Shown piece by piece: positions 26,949-35,126 of a stretch of DNA of 64,000 nucleotides (position 1 is the stretch's first letter; the number at the start of each line of letters is the position of its first letter). The notes under the pieces were generated by a model. The model was not told the DNA's origin, searched no databases, and was given only the letters and a program-made list of their open reading frames with translations. The position numbers and the translations under genes were made by a program. Origin of the DNA: Streptomyces cellulosae (lineage in GTDB: Bacteria > Actinomycetota > Actinomycetes > Streptomycetales > Streptomycetaceae); NCBI RefSeq assembly GCF_000721105.1, contig NZ_JOEV01000019.1, positions 52,701 through 116,700 on the forward strand, given 5' to 3'.

Positions 26949-29540
26949 TCAGATCACCGGACCCGAACCGGTCGGTGAGCCCGCCTCGCTGCTCTGCGGT
27001 GCGCTCGCCGAGCTGCTGGTCTGCACGGGAGCGCTGGAGGACGCCGGACCGCTGGCCGAGTCGGAGGTCTCCGGGGAGGTCGGCGTCGGGTTGGTGGGCG
27101 GGTCCGTCGGAGTGTCCGTGGGGGTGTCCGTCGGAGTGTCCGTCGGCGGATCGGTCGGCGGATCCGTCGGCGGCTTCGACGTGGACGTGGGCGGCTTGGA
27201 CGACGACGGCGGCTTCGAGGACGAGGGCGGCTTGGACGGGCCGTTCGACGGGCGGGTGCTCGGCCGCTTCGTCCCGCTCGGGTCGTCGGACGGGATCGCC
27301 GGGTCCGTCGGGGTCGGGTCGTCGGCCGTACCGAGCGTGCCGTCGGGGCCCGGGTCGGTCGGCCGGCTGGTCACCGTGCCGGGGTTGTTCTCGCCGTCGT
27401 CGTTCTTCGGTACGTCCGCGCCCAGGCTGCCGTCGTCCACGCCCTGGCTGGCGGACGGGTTGGGGCCCACCTGGTGGGACGGGGGTTTGGCGTCATTGTC
27501 GGACGTGGCGCCGAGCGTCACCACCGTGCCCAGTACGGCCGCCAGCAGCGCGCCCGCGCCCGCCGCCACGAGGTTGCGCCGGGCCAGGCCCCGGAGGCCG
27601 CCACGCGCCTTGTGCGTCGACGCAGCCGGCCCGGTGGGCCGGGACGAGACGGCCGCGGCGGACGACGAGCGGTAGGTGACCAGCGTGCCGCTGTCCGAGG
27701 GGGGTTGGAGCGCCGGGAACGCGGCCGGGACGCCGCCCGGGGGCGACTGGGACTCCTCGGACCGCGCGTCGGGCACCTCCTCCCCCGCCATGGCGCCGAG
27801 GTCGGGCAGCAGGGCCATGCCGGGGGTGTCGCCGGAGCGGTCGGCGACCAGGGCGAGGGCGCGGCGGCCGGCGACGGTGCCGCGCTTGTCGGCGAGGGCC
27901 CCGCGCAGGCCGATGGAGGCCTCCAGTTCGGAGCGGGCGCGGTCGAGCTGTCCGCCGCACAGTGCGAGGACGCCGAGTTCGTGGTGGAAGTAGGCCTGTT
28001 CGGCGACCTCTCCGGCGAGCCGGGAGGCCTCGGCACCGGAGCGCAGCGCCCGCTCCCAGGCGCTCCAGTGACCACCCGCGGCGAACGCCGGCGCCGCCGT
28101 GCGGGCCAGCTGCACGCCCGGGCTCTCCTCGTCCTCGGCGGGCGCGGTCGTGGTCGGGACGAGGGTGGTGAGGGCGGCGAGCAGGGCGTCCGCCTCGGCG
28201 CACACCCGCTCCGGGGTGACCGAGGGGTGCCCGGCCCACCAGGTGTAGTGCTGGGCGGCGGTGAGCGCTCGGGCCTCGGCCTCGTCACCGTATCCGGCGG
28301 CCTCCAGCTGGGTCTGGACGCCGGCGGCGAGCCGGTAGCGGGAGCCGACCGGGGAGACCAGTCCGCAGGCGGCCAGTTCGCCGAGGGCGGCGTCCGCGTG
28401 GGTGTCGCCGACGAGTGCGGGCAGGTGGGCCTGGTGGGGCACCTCGCCGCCGAGGGCGACGGCGAACCGCAGGGTGGCGCGCGCCGATTCGCCGAGCCGG
28501 GCGGCGAGCAGCGGGGCGGGCGCGGCGGCCTCGCCGAGCGAGGGCAGCGGAGGGCTCTCGGTCTCGTCGGGTTCGACGGGTACGTCGGACGGGAGGGTGT
28601 CCGCGAAGACACCGAACTCGTCGACGGCTCCGGCGCCCGCCCGCAGCCGGTCGCGCTGCCGCAGCAGGGCCCCGGCCTGGACGAAGCGCAGCGGCAGCCC
28701 CTCGGACTCGAACCAGAGGTCGCCGGCCCAGTTGGACTCCTCCTCGGTGAGCACCCGGCCGACCGCGCGCTCCAGGATCTCCACTCCGTCGGCGCGTTCC
28801 AGGCCGGCGAGGAAGACCTCTTCCAGCACGGAATCGACGGACGGGGCGGGCACGTCGGGTGTGGCCGCGACGAGGAAGGCGCACTCGGGTGTGGCGCCCA
28901 GCAGGTCGTCGAGGCCGGCGCCGCCGAACTCGATGTCGTCGAGGACGACGACCGCGCCGATCTCCCGGACGTGGGCGAGCAGCTCGTCCCGGTCCGGACG
29001 GTGCAGGGGCGCGTTGTGGACGGCGTAGAAGAGGTCGTACAGCAGGTCGCTCGCGGTGCGGCGGAAGCCGCTGAGGCGGATGACGCCGTCGGGTGCGAGG
29101 TCCGCGCAGTCCTCGGCGACCACGTCGAGGAGGCTGGTGCGGCCGGAGCCGGCCGGGCCGGTCAGCCGGACGGAGCGGCCGCGGGCGAGCAGCCGTACCA
29201 GGCGTTCGCGTTCGTCCTGGCGGGCCAGCAGCGGCAGCTCGGGCCAGGACGCGCCGGGCGGGACGGGCGGTCTGGCGGCGCGGGCGACCTCGGCACGCTC
29301 CGCGGTGCTGAGCTTCTCGGGCCGGCCGGGGCGTTCGCCGGGCGGGCAGAGCTCTATCTCGCTGCCGTCGACCGGATTGACGGTGAGCAGGTAGTCGCCC
29401 GTGACGAGCCGCACCGTGCGGGCCGGCGCGGGCGCGTGCGAGGCGAAGTCGGACGATGCGAGGGAGTCCCTGGGTGGACGCGGGCGCGGCGCAGCACCGT
29501 CGTGGCCGTACTCCTCGGGTTCCCGGTTGTTCGGGTCCAT
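26949..29540 (-). CDS. STAND-like NTPase with one membrane helix and Pro/Thr/Ser-rich exported tail
   Basis: 863-residue protein. Residues 1-120 are a low-complexity head and linker; about 105-330 form a P-loop domain with Walker A variant GPAGSGRTS (Arg replaces the usual Lys, residues 128-136) and Walker B AVVVLDDIEF. Then come a winged-helix-like region, TPR-like helices (HYTWWAGHPS to ALALVADRSG), one transmembrane helix NLVAAGAGALLAAVLGTVV, and a tail of about 190 residues with repeats of P-T-D and S-S-S-K-P-P predicted outside the cell. This resembles STAND signalling ATPases fused to a wall-spanning stalk. Function unknown. GC skew of the tail is compositional only. Confidence 0.8.
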   Translation of the reverse strand: MDPNNREPEEYGHDGAAPRPRPPRDSLASSDFASHAPAPARTVRLVTGDYLLTVNPVDGSEIELCPPGERPGRPEKLSTAERAEVARAARPPVPPGASWPELPLLARQDERERLVRLLARGRSVRLTGPAGSGRTSLLDVVAEDCADLAPDGVIRLSGFRRTASDLLYDLFYAVHNAPLHRPDRDELLAHVREIGAVVVLDDIEFGGAGLDDLLGATPECAFLVAATPDVPAPSVDSVLEEVFLAGLERADGVEILERAVGRVLTEEESNWAGDLWFESEGLPLRFVQAGALLRQRDRLRAGAGAVDEFGVFADTLPSDVPVEPDETESPPLPSLGEAAAPAPLLAARLGESARATLRFAVALGGEVPHQAHLPALVGDTHADAALGELAACGLVSPVGSRYRLAAGVQTQLEAAGYGDEAEARALTAAQHYTWWAGHPSVTPERVCAEADALLAALTTLVPTTTAPAEDEESPGVQLARTAAPAFAAGGHWSAWERALRSGAEASRLAGEVAEQAYFHHELGVLALCGGQLDRARSELEASIGLRGALADKRGTVAGRRALALVADRSGDTPGMALLPDLGAMAGEEVPDARSEESQSPPGGVPAAFPALQPPSDSGTLVTYRSSSAAAVSSRPTGPAASTHKARGGLRGLARRNLVAAGAGALLAAVLGTVVTLGATSDNDAKPPSHQVGPNPSASQGVDDGSLGADVPKNDDGENNPGTVTSRPTDPGPDGTLGTADDPTPTDPAIPSDDPSGTKRPSTRPSNGPSKPPSSSKPPSSSKPPTSTSKPPTDPPTDPPTDTPTDTPTDTPTDPPTNPTPTSPETSDSASGPASSSAPVQTSSSASAPQSSEAGSPTGSGPVI

Positions 29541-29807
29541 AGGTTCAAGCCCCCCAAAAGCGTCGTGTGCCAGCTCCGGCCCCTCCCGGCCTGTTGCACA
29601 CCGCGCTGTCGCTTCTGGTCCGGGCCCGCTCGAGGGTTTTCAGGCGGCGGGCGACCGAACCCTAAACCTTCGCACAGTATCTACGACAGACCGGGGTACC
29701 GCGCCGTCCGAGACGTCACAGTCTCATGAGGATTGCGCGCGCGTCGTACGTTTCGTCATACAACCGGAAGGATCGCCTCCGCCCGTCGACCCCACCCGTG
29801 CCGGGGA

Positions 29808-30131
29808 TCACACACGAGGCAGGGACTCCACCCCGATGCCGCCCTCGATCGCCAGGATGCGGTGCAGCCTGGTGGCGACGAGCAGGCGCTGCATCTGCGG
29901 CGGCACGCCGCGCAGGACCAGGCGTCGGCCGCAGCGGCCGGCCCGCCGGTGTGCTCCCATGATCACCCCGAGTCCGGTGGCGTCCCAGGAGTCCAGCTCG
30001 GACAGGTCCAGCACCAGATCGCCGACTCCGTCGTCGACGGCCGAGTGCAGGACCGTACGGGCGTCCGCCGCGCTGCGGACGTCGAGGCGGCCCCCGACGA
30101 CCAGCTCGGCGTGGTCGCCCCTGATGTACAT
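29808..30131 (-). CDS. STAS-domain anti-sigma factor antagonist
   Basis: 107-residue STAS protein of the SpoIIAA/RsbV/BldG type. The STAS core reads HAELVVGGRLDVRSAADARTVL, then DLVLDLSELDSWDATGLGVIMGAHRRA. The usual D-S-S/T-G-L-G phosphorylation motif here is D-A-T-G-L-G: the first Ser is Ala and only Thr is left as acceptor, so phospho-control may be altered. ATG 30131 has GGGGAG six bases upstream. It lies between hbd-type and STAND genes; the partner anti-sigma kinase is not in the window. Confidence 0.85.
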   Translation of the reverse strand: MYIRGDHAELVVGGRLDVRSAADARTVLHSAVDDGVGDLVLDLSELDSWDATGLGVIMGAHRRAGRCGRRLVLRGVPPQMQRLLVATRLHRILAIEGGIGVESLPRV

Positions 30132-30305
30132 ATGCGCTCCCCTGTGCCTGCGTGCCGTGCTCCGCGAATGTGTTGCCTTGCCGTGTGCCAGGTGATGCAA
30201 CCTCTGACGCTGTTCGACCCTCAGAGGTTGCCGTCCGTAAGCGAACCGATACCGAATTCACCCGGGCGTGTGAGGCACCAGGGGCATGTGCGGTTCTCGG
30301 AGGTC

Positions 30306-31154
30306 TCAGTGCTTGTAAAAGCCCTGCCCGCTCTTGCGTCCGATGTCACCGGCGTCCACCATCCGGCGCATCAGCTCCGGCGGGGCGAACTTCTCGTCCT
30401 GCGACTCGGTGTAGATGTTGCTGGTGGCGTGCAGCAGGATGTCGACGCCGGTCAGGTCCGCCGTGGCGAGCGGACCCATCGCGTGCCCGAAGCCCAGCTT
30501 GCAGGCGAGGTCGATGTCCTCGGCGGTGGCCACGCCGGACTCGTAGAGCTTGGCGGCCTCGACGACGAGCGCCGAGATGAGCCGGGTGGTCACGAAGCCG
30601 GCCACGTCCCGGTTCACGACGACGCAGGTCTTACCGACGGACTCGGCGAACTCCCGTGCCCTGGCGAGGGTTTCGTCGCTCGTCTTGTAGCCGCGGACGA
30701 GTTCGCACAGTTGCATCATCGGGACCGGCGAGAAGAAGTGCGCGCCGACGACGCGCTCCGGGCGCTCCGTCGCGGCCGCGATCTTGGTGATCGGGATGGC
30801 GGAGGTGTTGGAGGCGAGGACGGCGTCCTCTCGGACGATCTTGTCGAGGGCGCGGAAGATCTCGTGCTTGACTTCGAGCTTCTCGAAGACCGCCTCGACG
30901 ACGATGTCCGCGTCGGCGGCGGCGTCCAGGTCGGTGGTCGCGGTGATCCGGGCGAGGGCGGCGTCGGCGTCGTGCGCCTCCAACTTGCCCTTGCCGACGA
31001 ACTTGTCGTACGAGGCCTTGATGCCGTCGGTACCCCGCCTCAGCGCCTCGTCGGTCACGTCGCGCAGGACGACGTCCCAGCCCGCCTGCGCGGAGACCTG
31101 AGCGATACCGGAACCCATCAGGCCGGCGCCGATGACGGCAAGCTTCCGTGCCAC
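30306..31154 (-). CDS. 3-hydroxybutyryl-CoA dehydrogenase
   Basis: 282-residue NAD(P)-dependent L-3-hydroxyacyl-CoA dehydrogenase. The Rossmann motif GAGLMGSGIAQV is at about residues 9-20, the catalytic His is in VGAHFFSPVPMMQL, and NRDVAGFVTTRLI plus the helical C-terminal domain complete the fold. It reduces acetoacetyl-CoA or oxidises 3-hydroxybutyryl-CoA in butyryl/ethylmalonyl-CoA or beta-oxidation routes. GTG 31154 is chosen because AGGGGAG precedes it. It stands between the STAS and TetR genes on the same strand. Confidence 0.92.
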   Translation of the reverse strand: MARKLAVIGAGLMGSGIAQVSAQAGWDVVLRDVTDEALRRGTDGIKASYDKFVGKGKLEAHDADAALARITATTDLDAAADADIVVEAVFEKLEVKHEIFRALDKIVREDAVLASNTSAIPITKIAAATERPERVVGAHFFSPVPMMQLCELVRGYKTSDETLARAREFAESVGKTCVVVNRDVAGFVTTRLISALVVEAAKLYESGVATAEDIDLACKLGFGHAMGPLATADLTGVDILLHATSNIYTESQDEKFAPPELMRRMVDAGDIGRKSGQGFYKH

Positions 31155-31302
31155 TGTGCGACTCCCCTTTGATGACTGCACACGAGCGCTCACACGCTGT
31201 TTTCGAATGCCTCTCGGGCGGACCCTAGCGCCCGTGAGGGGCGCTGTGACCGCTAAGTAATGCGCGTCACGTCTCAACTGACGGACATCACACCGGCACG
31301 GG

Positions 31303-31944
31303 TCACGGGAGGCGTCGTACGGCGTAGTTGAGCACCTTCTCGCTCAACAGGTCCTCGATGTCGTCGAGAAGCACGAGCACCTCTCGTGACACTTCGTCCG
31401 GATTGCGTCCGGCCACCATCTCACGGCCGATGACGCCCATGACCGTCTGGTGGACCCAGTTGAGCTGACCGGCCATCAGGGTGGGGACAGGGTCGTCGGC
31501 CGCGGCTCCCGTCTCCTCGCGCAGCGTCGCCTCCAGGTTCTCCTGAACCTGCTGCTGGATGCTCCAGAGGCGGGAGCGGAGCGGGGGCGCGTCGTGGATG
31601 ACCCGCATGAAACTCTCGTAGCCCTCCATCAGACCGACCCGGGGCGAGACCGCCTCGACCTCGTCGCGCAGCTCACGCAGCACGGCCGCGGCCGCGGACT
31701 CGCCCACGTCGCGGGCGCGCACCCAGCGTGAGAGCCGGTCGACGACGCCCTTGCTGCGGTCGAGGAAGAGGTCCTCCTTGGTCGGGAAGTAGTTGTAGAC
31801 CGTGTTGACGGAGACGTCGGCGGCCTCCGCCACGTCCGCGATGGTCACGGTCACGAAGCCGTGCTCCAGGAACAGCCCGGTGGCGATGTCCGAGATGCGC
31901 TGCCTGGTCTCGCGCTTCTTCCGTTCCCTGAGTCCCTCAGCCAT
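31303..31944 (-). CDS. TetR/AcrR-family repressor of the adjacent exporter
   Basis: 213-residue TetR-family regulator. The N-terminal HTH reads KRETRQRISDIATGLFLEHGFVTVTIADVAEAADVSVNTVYNYFPTKEDLF; the rest is the helical ligand domain. It diverges from the DrrAB-like transporter, and a 37-bp near-perfect dyad fills the 80-bp gap, so it very likely represses both itself and the exporter until a ligand binds. The ligand is unknown. Confidence 0.9.
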   Translation of the reverse strand: MAEGLRERKKRETRQRISDIATGLFLEHGFVTVTIADVAEAADVSVNTVYNYFPTKEDLFLDRSKGVVDRLSRWVRARDVGESAAAAVLRELRDEVEAVSPRVGLMEGYESFMRVIHDAPPLRSRLWSIQQQVQENLEATLREETGAAADDPVPTLMAGQLNWVHQTVMGVIGREMVAGRNPDEVSREVLVLLDDIEDLLSEKVLNYAVRRLP

Positions 31945-31969
31945 GTCCGGATCCTACCGCTTCTTGGGC

Positions 31970-32006
31970 TCTCTGAAATTTTGGGGCCATTGCAAAATTT
32001 AAGAGA
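31970..32006. promoter_or_regulatory. TetR operator, 14+9+14 dyad
   Basis: Left arm TCTCTGAAATTTTG (31970-31983) and right arm CAAAATTTAAGAGA (31993-32006) are complementary at 13 of 14 positions around a 9-bp centre. It is A/T-rich in a GC-rich genome and lies between a TetR gene and its divergent target. Confidence 0.8.
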
Positions 32007-32024
32007 CTCTGTTTTTCTGGGGTC

Positions 32025-32807
32025 ATGGCAATCATCAGTACGGCCGGCCTGGCCCACACCTTCCGGACGAAGAACGGACCCGTGGACGCCGTGCGCGGCC
32101 TCGACCTCACCGTCCGCGAGGGCGAGATCCTCGGCTTCCTGGGCCCCAACGGCGCCGGGAAGACCACCACCCTGCGCATGCTGACCACGCTGCTCGCCCC
32201 CACCGGCGGCGCCGCCACCGTCGCCGGCCGCGACCTGGTGTCCGACCCGGCCGGAGTACGGCGGGCGTGCGGCTACGTGGCGCAGTCCGGCGGGGTCGAC
32301 CCGCAGATCACCGTGCGGGAGGAACTGGTCACCCAGGGCCGCCTGTACCGGCTGACGAAAACCCAGGCGACGCAGCGCGCCGAGGAGTTGGCACACGACC
32401 TGGACCTCACCGAGCTCCTCGACCGCAAGGCGGGCGCGCTCTCCGGCGGCCAGCGGCGGCGCCTGGACATCGCGATGGCGCTCACGCACCGCCCCGCGCT
32501 CCTGTTCCTGGACGAGCCGACGACCGGCCTCGACCCCGGCAGCCGCGCCGACCTGTGGGACCTGGTTCGGCGACTGCGCGACGAGCACGGCACGACCGTC
32601 TTCCTGACCACCCACTACCTCGACGAGGCCGACGCCCTCGCCGACCGACTCGTGATCGTCGACCGCGGCACGGTCGTGGCCGAGGGCACACCGAGCGCGC
32701 TGAAGCTCCGCCACGGAGGCTCGATCGACGCGAGCCTCCAGGACACGTTCCTCGCGATCACCGGCCGCAGCGCCGCGCCGGCCGACGCCACGCCCGTAGC
32801 CGTATAG
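32025..32807 (+). CDS. DrrA-like ABC transporter ATPase
   Basis: 260-residue ATPase of the daunorubicin-resistance (DrrA) family: Walker A GPNGAGKTTTLRML, signature LSGGQRRRLDIAMAL, Walker B LLFLDEPTTGLDPGS and H-loop TTHYLDEAD. It drives export of an unknown hydrophobic compound with the permease that follows 34 bp later. Controlled by the divergent TetR protein. There is no extension beyond the family's usual region except a short C-terminal tail. Confidence 0.92.
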   Translation: MAIISTAGLAHTFRTKNGPVDAVRGLDLTVREGEILGFLGPNGAGKTTTLRMLTTLLAPTGGAATVAGRDLVSDPAGVRRACGYVAQSGGVDPQITVREELVTQGRLYRLTKTQATQRAEELAHDLDLTELLDRKAGALSGGQRRRLDIAMALTHRPALLFLDEPTTGLDPGSRADLWDLVRRLRDEHGTTVFLTTHYLDEADALADRLVIVDRGTVVAEGTPSALKLRHGGSIDASLQDTFLAITGRSAAPADATPVAV

Positions 32808-32841
32808 AGCCGTGAGGCACCCCCGCCCCCAGAGGAATCCG

Positions 32842-33591
32842 ATGCTTCTCCACGACACCGCGCTGATCTACGGCCGGTACCTCCGCCAGTCCCTGCGCTC
32901 CCGCTTCGCGCTGCTCTTCGGCGTGCTGATGCCGCTGCTGTACCTGGTGTTCTTCGGCCCGCTGCTGACCGACCTGCCGCTGGGCGGGCAGGGCAGCTCA
33001 TGGCAGCTGCTGGTTCCCGGGCTGCTGCTCCAACTCGGCCTGTTCGGAGCGTCGTTCGCCGGCTTCTCGATCATCATCGAGAAGGGCCAGGGAGTGGTCG
33101 AGCGGATGCGGGTCACCCCCGTGAGCCGTCTCGCCCTCCTGCTCGGCCGCGTCCTGCGCGACGCCACCGTCTTCGTCTTCCAGGCGGTGCTGCTGGTACT
33201 GGCGGCGGTCGTCATGGGACTCAGGGCGCCGCTGCCCGGCGTCCTGATCGGCTTCGCGTTCGTCGCCCTGCTCACGGTCTCGCTGGGCTCGCTGTCGTAC
33301 GCGCTGGCCATGAAGGTCAGCACCCCGACGGAGTTCGGCCCCACGATCAACGCGGTGAGCATGCCGTCCATGCTGCTGTCCGGCCTGATGCTCCCGATGA
33401 CCCTGGCGCCGGCCTGGCTGGACGCCCTCTCCCACTTCATGCCGTTCCGCTATCTGGTGGACGCGATGCGGGACGCGTACGTGGGCTCGTACGCCACGAC
33501 CACCATGCTGTACGGCGTCCTGGTCGCCGTCGGGCTCGCCGCGCTGTCCGTGACAGTGGGCACACGGGTCTTCCGGACGACCGGAGCGTAA
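32842..33591 (+). CDS. DrrB-like ABC-2 permease
   Basis: 249-residue membrane protein with six predicted helices and the ABC-2 features EKGQGVVERMRVTPVSRLALLLGR and SGLMLPMTLAPAWLDALSHFMPFRYLVDAMR. ATG 32842 follows AGAGGA; the upstream in-frame GTG lacks support. It forms an exporter with the preceding ATPase. The cobalamin gene downstream begins 13 bp after its stop, so co-transcription is possible though functionally unrelated. Confidence 0.9.
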   Translation: MLLHDTALIYGRYLRQSLRSRFALLFGVLMPLLYLVFFGPLLTDLPLGGQGSSWQLLVPGLLLQLGLFGASFAGFSIIIEKGQGVVERMRVTPVSRLALLLGRVLRDATVFVFQAVLLVLAAVVMGLRAPLPGVLIGFAFVALLTVSLGSLSYALAMKVSTPTEFGPTINAVSMPSMLLSGLMLPMTLAPAWLDALSHFMPFRYLVDAMRDAYVGSYATTTMLYGVLVAVGLAALSVTVGTRVFRTTGA

Positions 33592-33604
33592 TTAGTCTGA
33601 CCTC

Positions 33605-34177
33605 ATGGTCAATCTGACACGCATCTACACGAAGACTGGCGACACGGGCACCACCAACCTCGGTGACATGAGCCGGGTCGCCAAGACCGATCTGCGGATC
33701 TCCGCGTACGCGGACGTCAACGAGGCGAACGCGGTGATCGGTACGGCGATCGCGCTGGGCAACCTGGACGAGGAGATCGTCAAGGTCCTCACCCGCGTCC
33801 AGAACGACCTGTTCGACGTGGGCGCGGACCTGTCGACGCCGGTGGTGGAGAAGCCGGAGTTCCCCCCGCTGAGGGTCGAGCAGTTCTACATCGACAAGCT
33901 GGAGGGGGACTGCGACCGCTTCAACGAGCAGCTGGAGAAACTCCGGTCCTTCATCCTCCCCGGCGGCACCCCGGGCGCGGCCCTGCTCCACCAGGCCTGC
34001 ACGGTCGTACGGCGGGCCGAGCGCTCCACCTGGGCCGCGCTGGAGGTCCACGGCGAGACGATGAACCCGCTCACCGCGACCTACCTCAACCGCCTGTCCG
34101 ACCTGCTGTTCATCCTGGCGCGAACGGCGAACAAGGAGGCCGGGGACGTGCTGTGGGTGCCGGGCGGGGAGCGTTAG
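33605..34177 (+). CDS. Cob(I)yrinic acid a,c-diamide adenosyltransferase, PduO type
   Basis: 190-residue PduO-family enzyme that adenosylates cob(I)alamin to coenzyme B12. The N-terminal ATP motif TRIYTKTGDTGTTNLGD, the conserved R-x-S-A-Y-x-D-V-N-E-A-N helix and VRRAERS-TWAA, plus the C-terminal NRLSDLLFILARTANK, are all present. It lies only 13 bp after the exporter permease. Its product is the cofactor of methylmalonyl-CoA mutase, for which meaB and mce also lie in this window. Confidence 0.95.
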   Translation: MVNLTRIYTKTGDTGTTNLGDMSRVAKTDLRISAYADVNEANAVIGTAIALGNLDEEIVKVLTRVQNDLFDVGADLSTPVVEKPEFPPLRVEQFYIDKLEGDCDRFNEQLEKLRSFILPGGTPGAALLHQACTVVRRAERSTWAALEVHGETMNPLTATYLNRLSDLLFILARTANKEAGDVLWVPGGER

Positions 34178-34198
34178 CGCGACGCGGAGCCGGGCGCG

Positions 34199-34390
34199 TC
34201 AGCGCGGCCGGGAGCGTGCCGCCCGGTACAGGCCCAGGGCGACGAGTGCGCCGCCGAGCCACATCATGACCACGCCGACCTTCGTCAGGGTGACGACCGG
34301 GACCTCCACTTCCTCGGTGAACAGCCACAGCAGCAGGCCGGCCGTGAAGGTGCCGGCTCCTTCCAGCAGGTTCTGGGACACCTGGCTCAT
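34199..34390 (-). CDS. Small membrane protein, DUF5708-like
   Basis: 63-residue protein with two hydrophobic segments (GTFTAGLLLWLF and VVTLTKVGVVMMWLGGALVALGLY) joined by the acidic turn TEEVEVP. It resembles small Streptomyces proteins I recall as DUF5708; the assignment is tentative. Its ATG overlaps the preceding gene's stop by 4 bp, so it is translated together with the larger membrane protein upstream. Function unknown. Confidence 0.65.
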   Translation of the reverse strand: MSQVSQNLLEGAGTFTAGLLLWLFTEEVEVPVVTLTKVGVVMMWLGGALVALGLYRAARSRPR

Positions 34391-34974
34391 CGGCGTGCGC
34401 TCTCCTTCGGTGACGTGAACCGCGGCTCCTCGGCGGCCTGGGGCGGGGCCTTCTTCGGCCAGATCAGGTAGCCCAGTGCGACCAGGCCGTGGATGCCGGC
34501 GGTCCGCAGCGCCGCCCACTGGAAGGCCCGCAGCGACGAGACGTCACCGTGGTCGCCGACGTACCAGACCGCCCCCTGCAGCAGCGCGCACGCCACAGCC
34601 GCGGCCAGGACCGTACGCAGCCACAGCCGGCCCTCGTGCCGGGCCCGCGCCATGCCGTACCGCGGGGGTCCCACCGGCTTCGGCGCCCCGCCCAGGCGGT
34701 GGGCGGCGTGGCCGTCGAGCCAGCGGATCGTGTAGTGGCCGTAGCCGACGGTGTAGCCGATGTAGAGCGCAGCCAGACCGTGCTGCCAGCCCGGCTCGGC
34801 GCCGTTCCGCAGGTCGATCGCGGTCACCACGAACAGCACCAGCTCCAGGGCCGGCTCGCACAGCAGCAGGGCCACGCTCGTCCGGCGCCACTTCAGCAGG
34901 TAGCGGACGGCCAGGCCCAGGGCCAGCAGCACCCAGAACCCGACCTCGCAGGCGATGATCAGCGCGACGACCAT
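34387..34974 (-). CDS. Membrane protein of unknown function
   Basis: 195-residue protein with about five hydrophobic helices: at the N-terminus (VALIIACEVGFWVLLALGLAVRYLL), then around 40-52, 68-80, 118-135 and 155-172, with basic loops (RRTSVALLL, PPRYGMARARHEGRLWLR) and a charged C-terminal tail. No family is recognised. It is coupled to the small membrane protein downstream. The chiS gene starts 152 bp away on the other strand. Confidence 0.7.
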   Translation of the reverse strand: MVVALIIACEVGFWVLLALGLAVRYLLKWRRTSVALLLCEPALELVLFVVTAIDLRNGAEPGWQHGLAALYIGYTVGYGHYTIRWLDGHAAHRLGGAPKPVGPPRYGMARARHEGRLWLRTVLAAAVACALLQGAVWYVGDHGDVSSLRAFQWAALRTAGIHGLVALGYLIWPKKAPPQAAEEPRFTSPKESARR

Positions 34975-35126
34975 GGTTCGCTCCTCTCGGTCACCCTTCC
35001 AGGCTTCCGTGCCGGGCGGGCGGGGTCGTCGTCGGCGGTGACGAACTCGCGGTACATCGAAAGATGCAGCCGCGGACCGTTCCCGGGAATCAGGCGTCCG
35101 GCGGGCGGGGCGTGTTGGATGGAGTC

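Noticed and set aside
27474..29729. Long plus-strand open frame opposite the NTPase gene
   Set aside because: Gly/Arg/Val-rich antisense shadow of a high-GC gene; no family resemblance.
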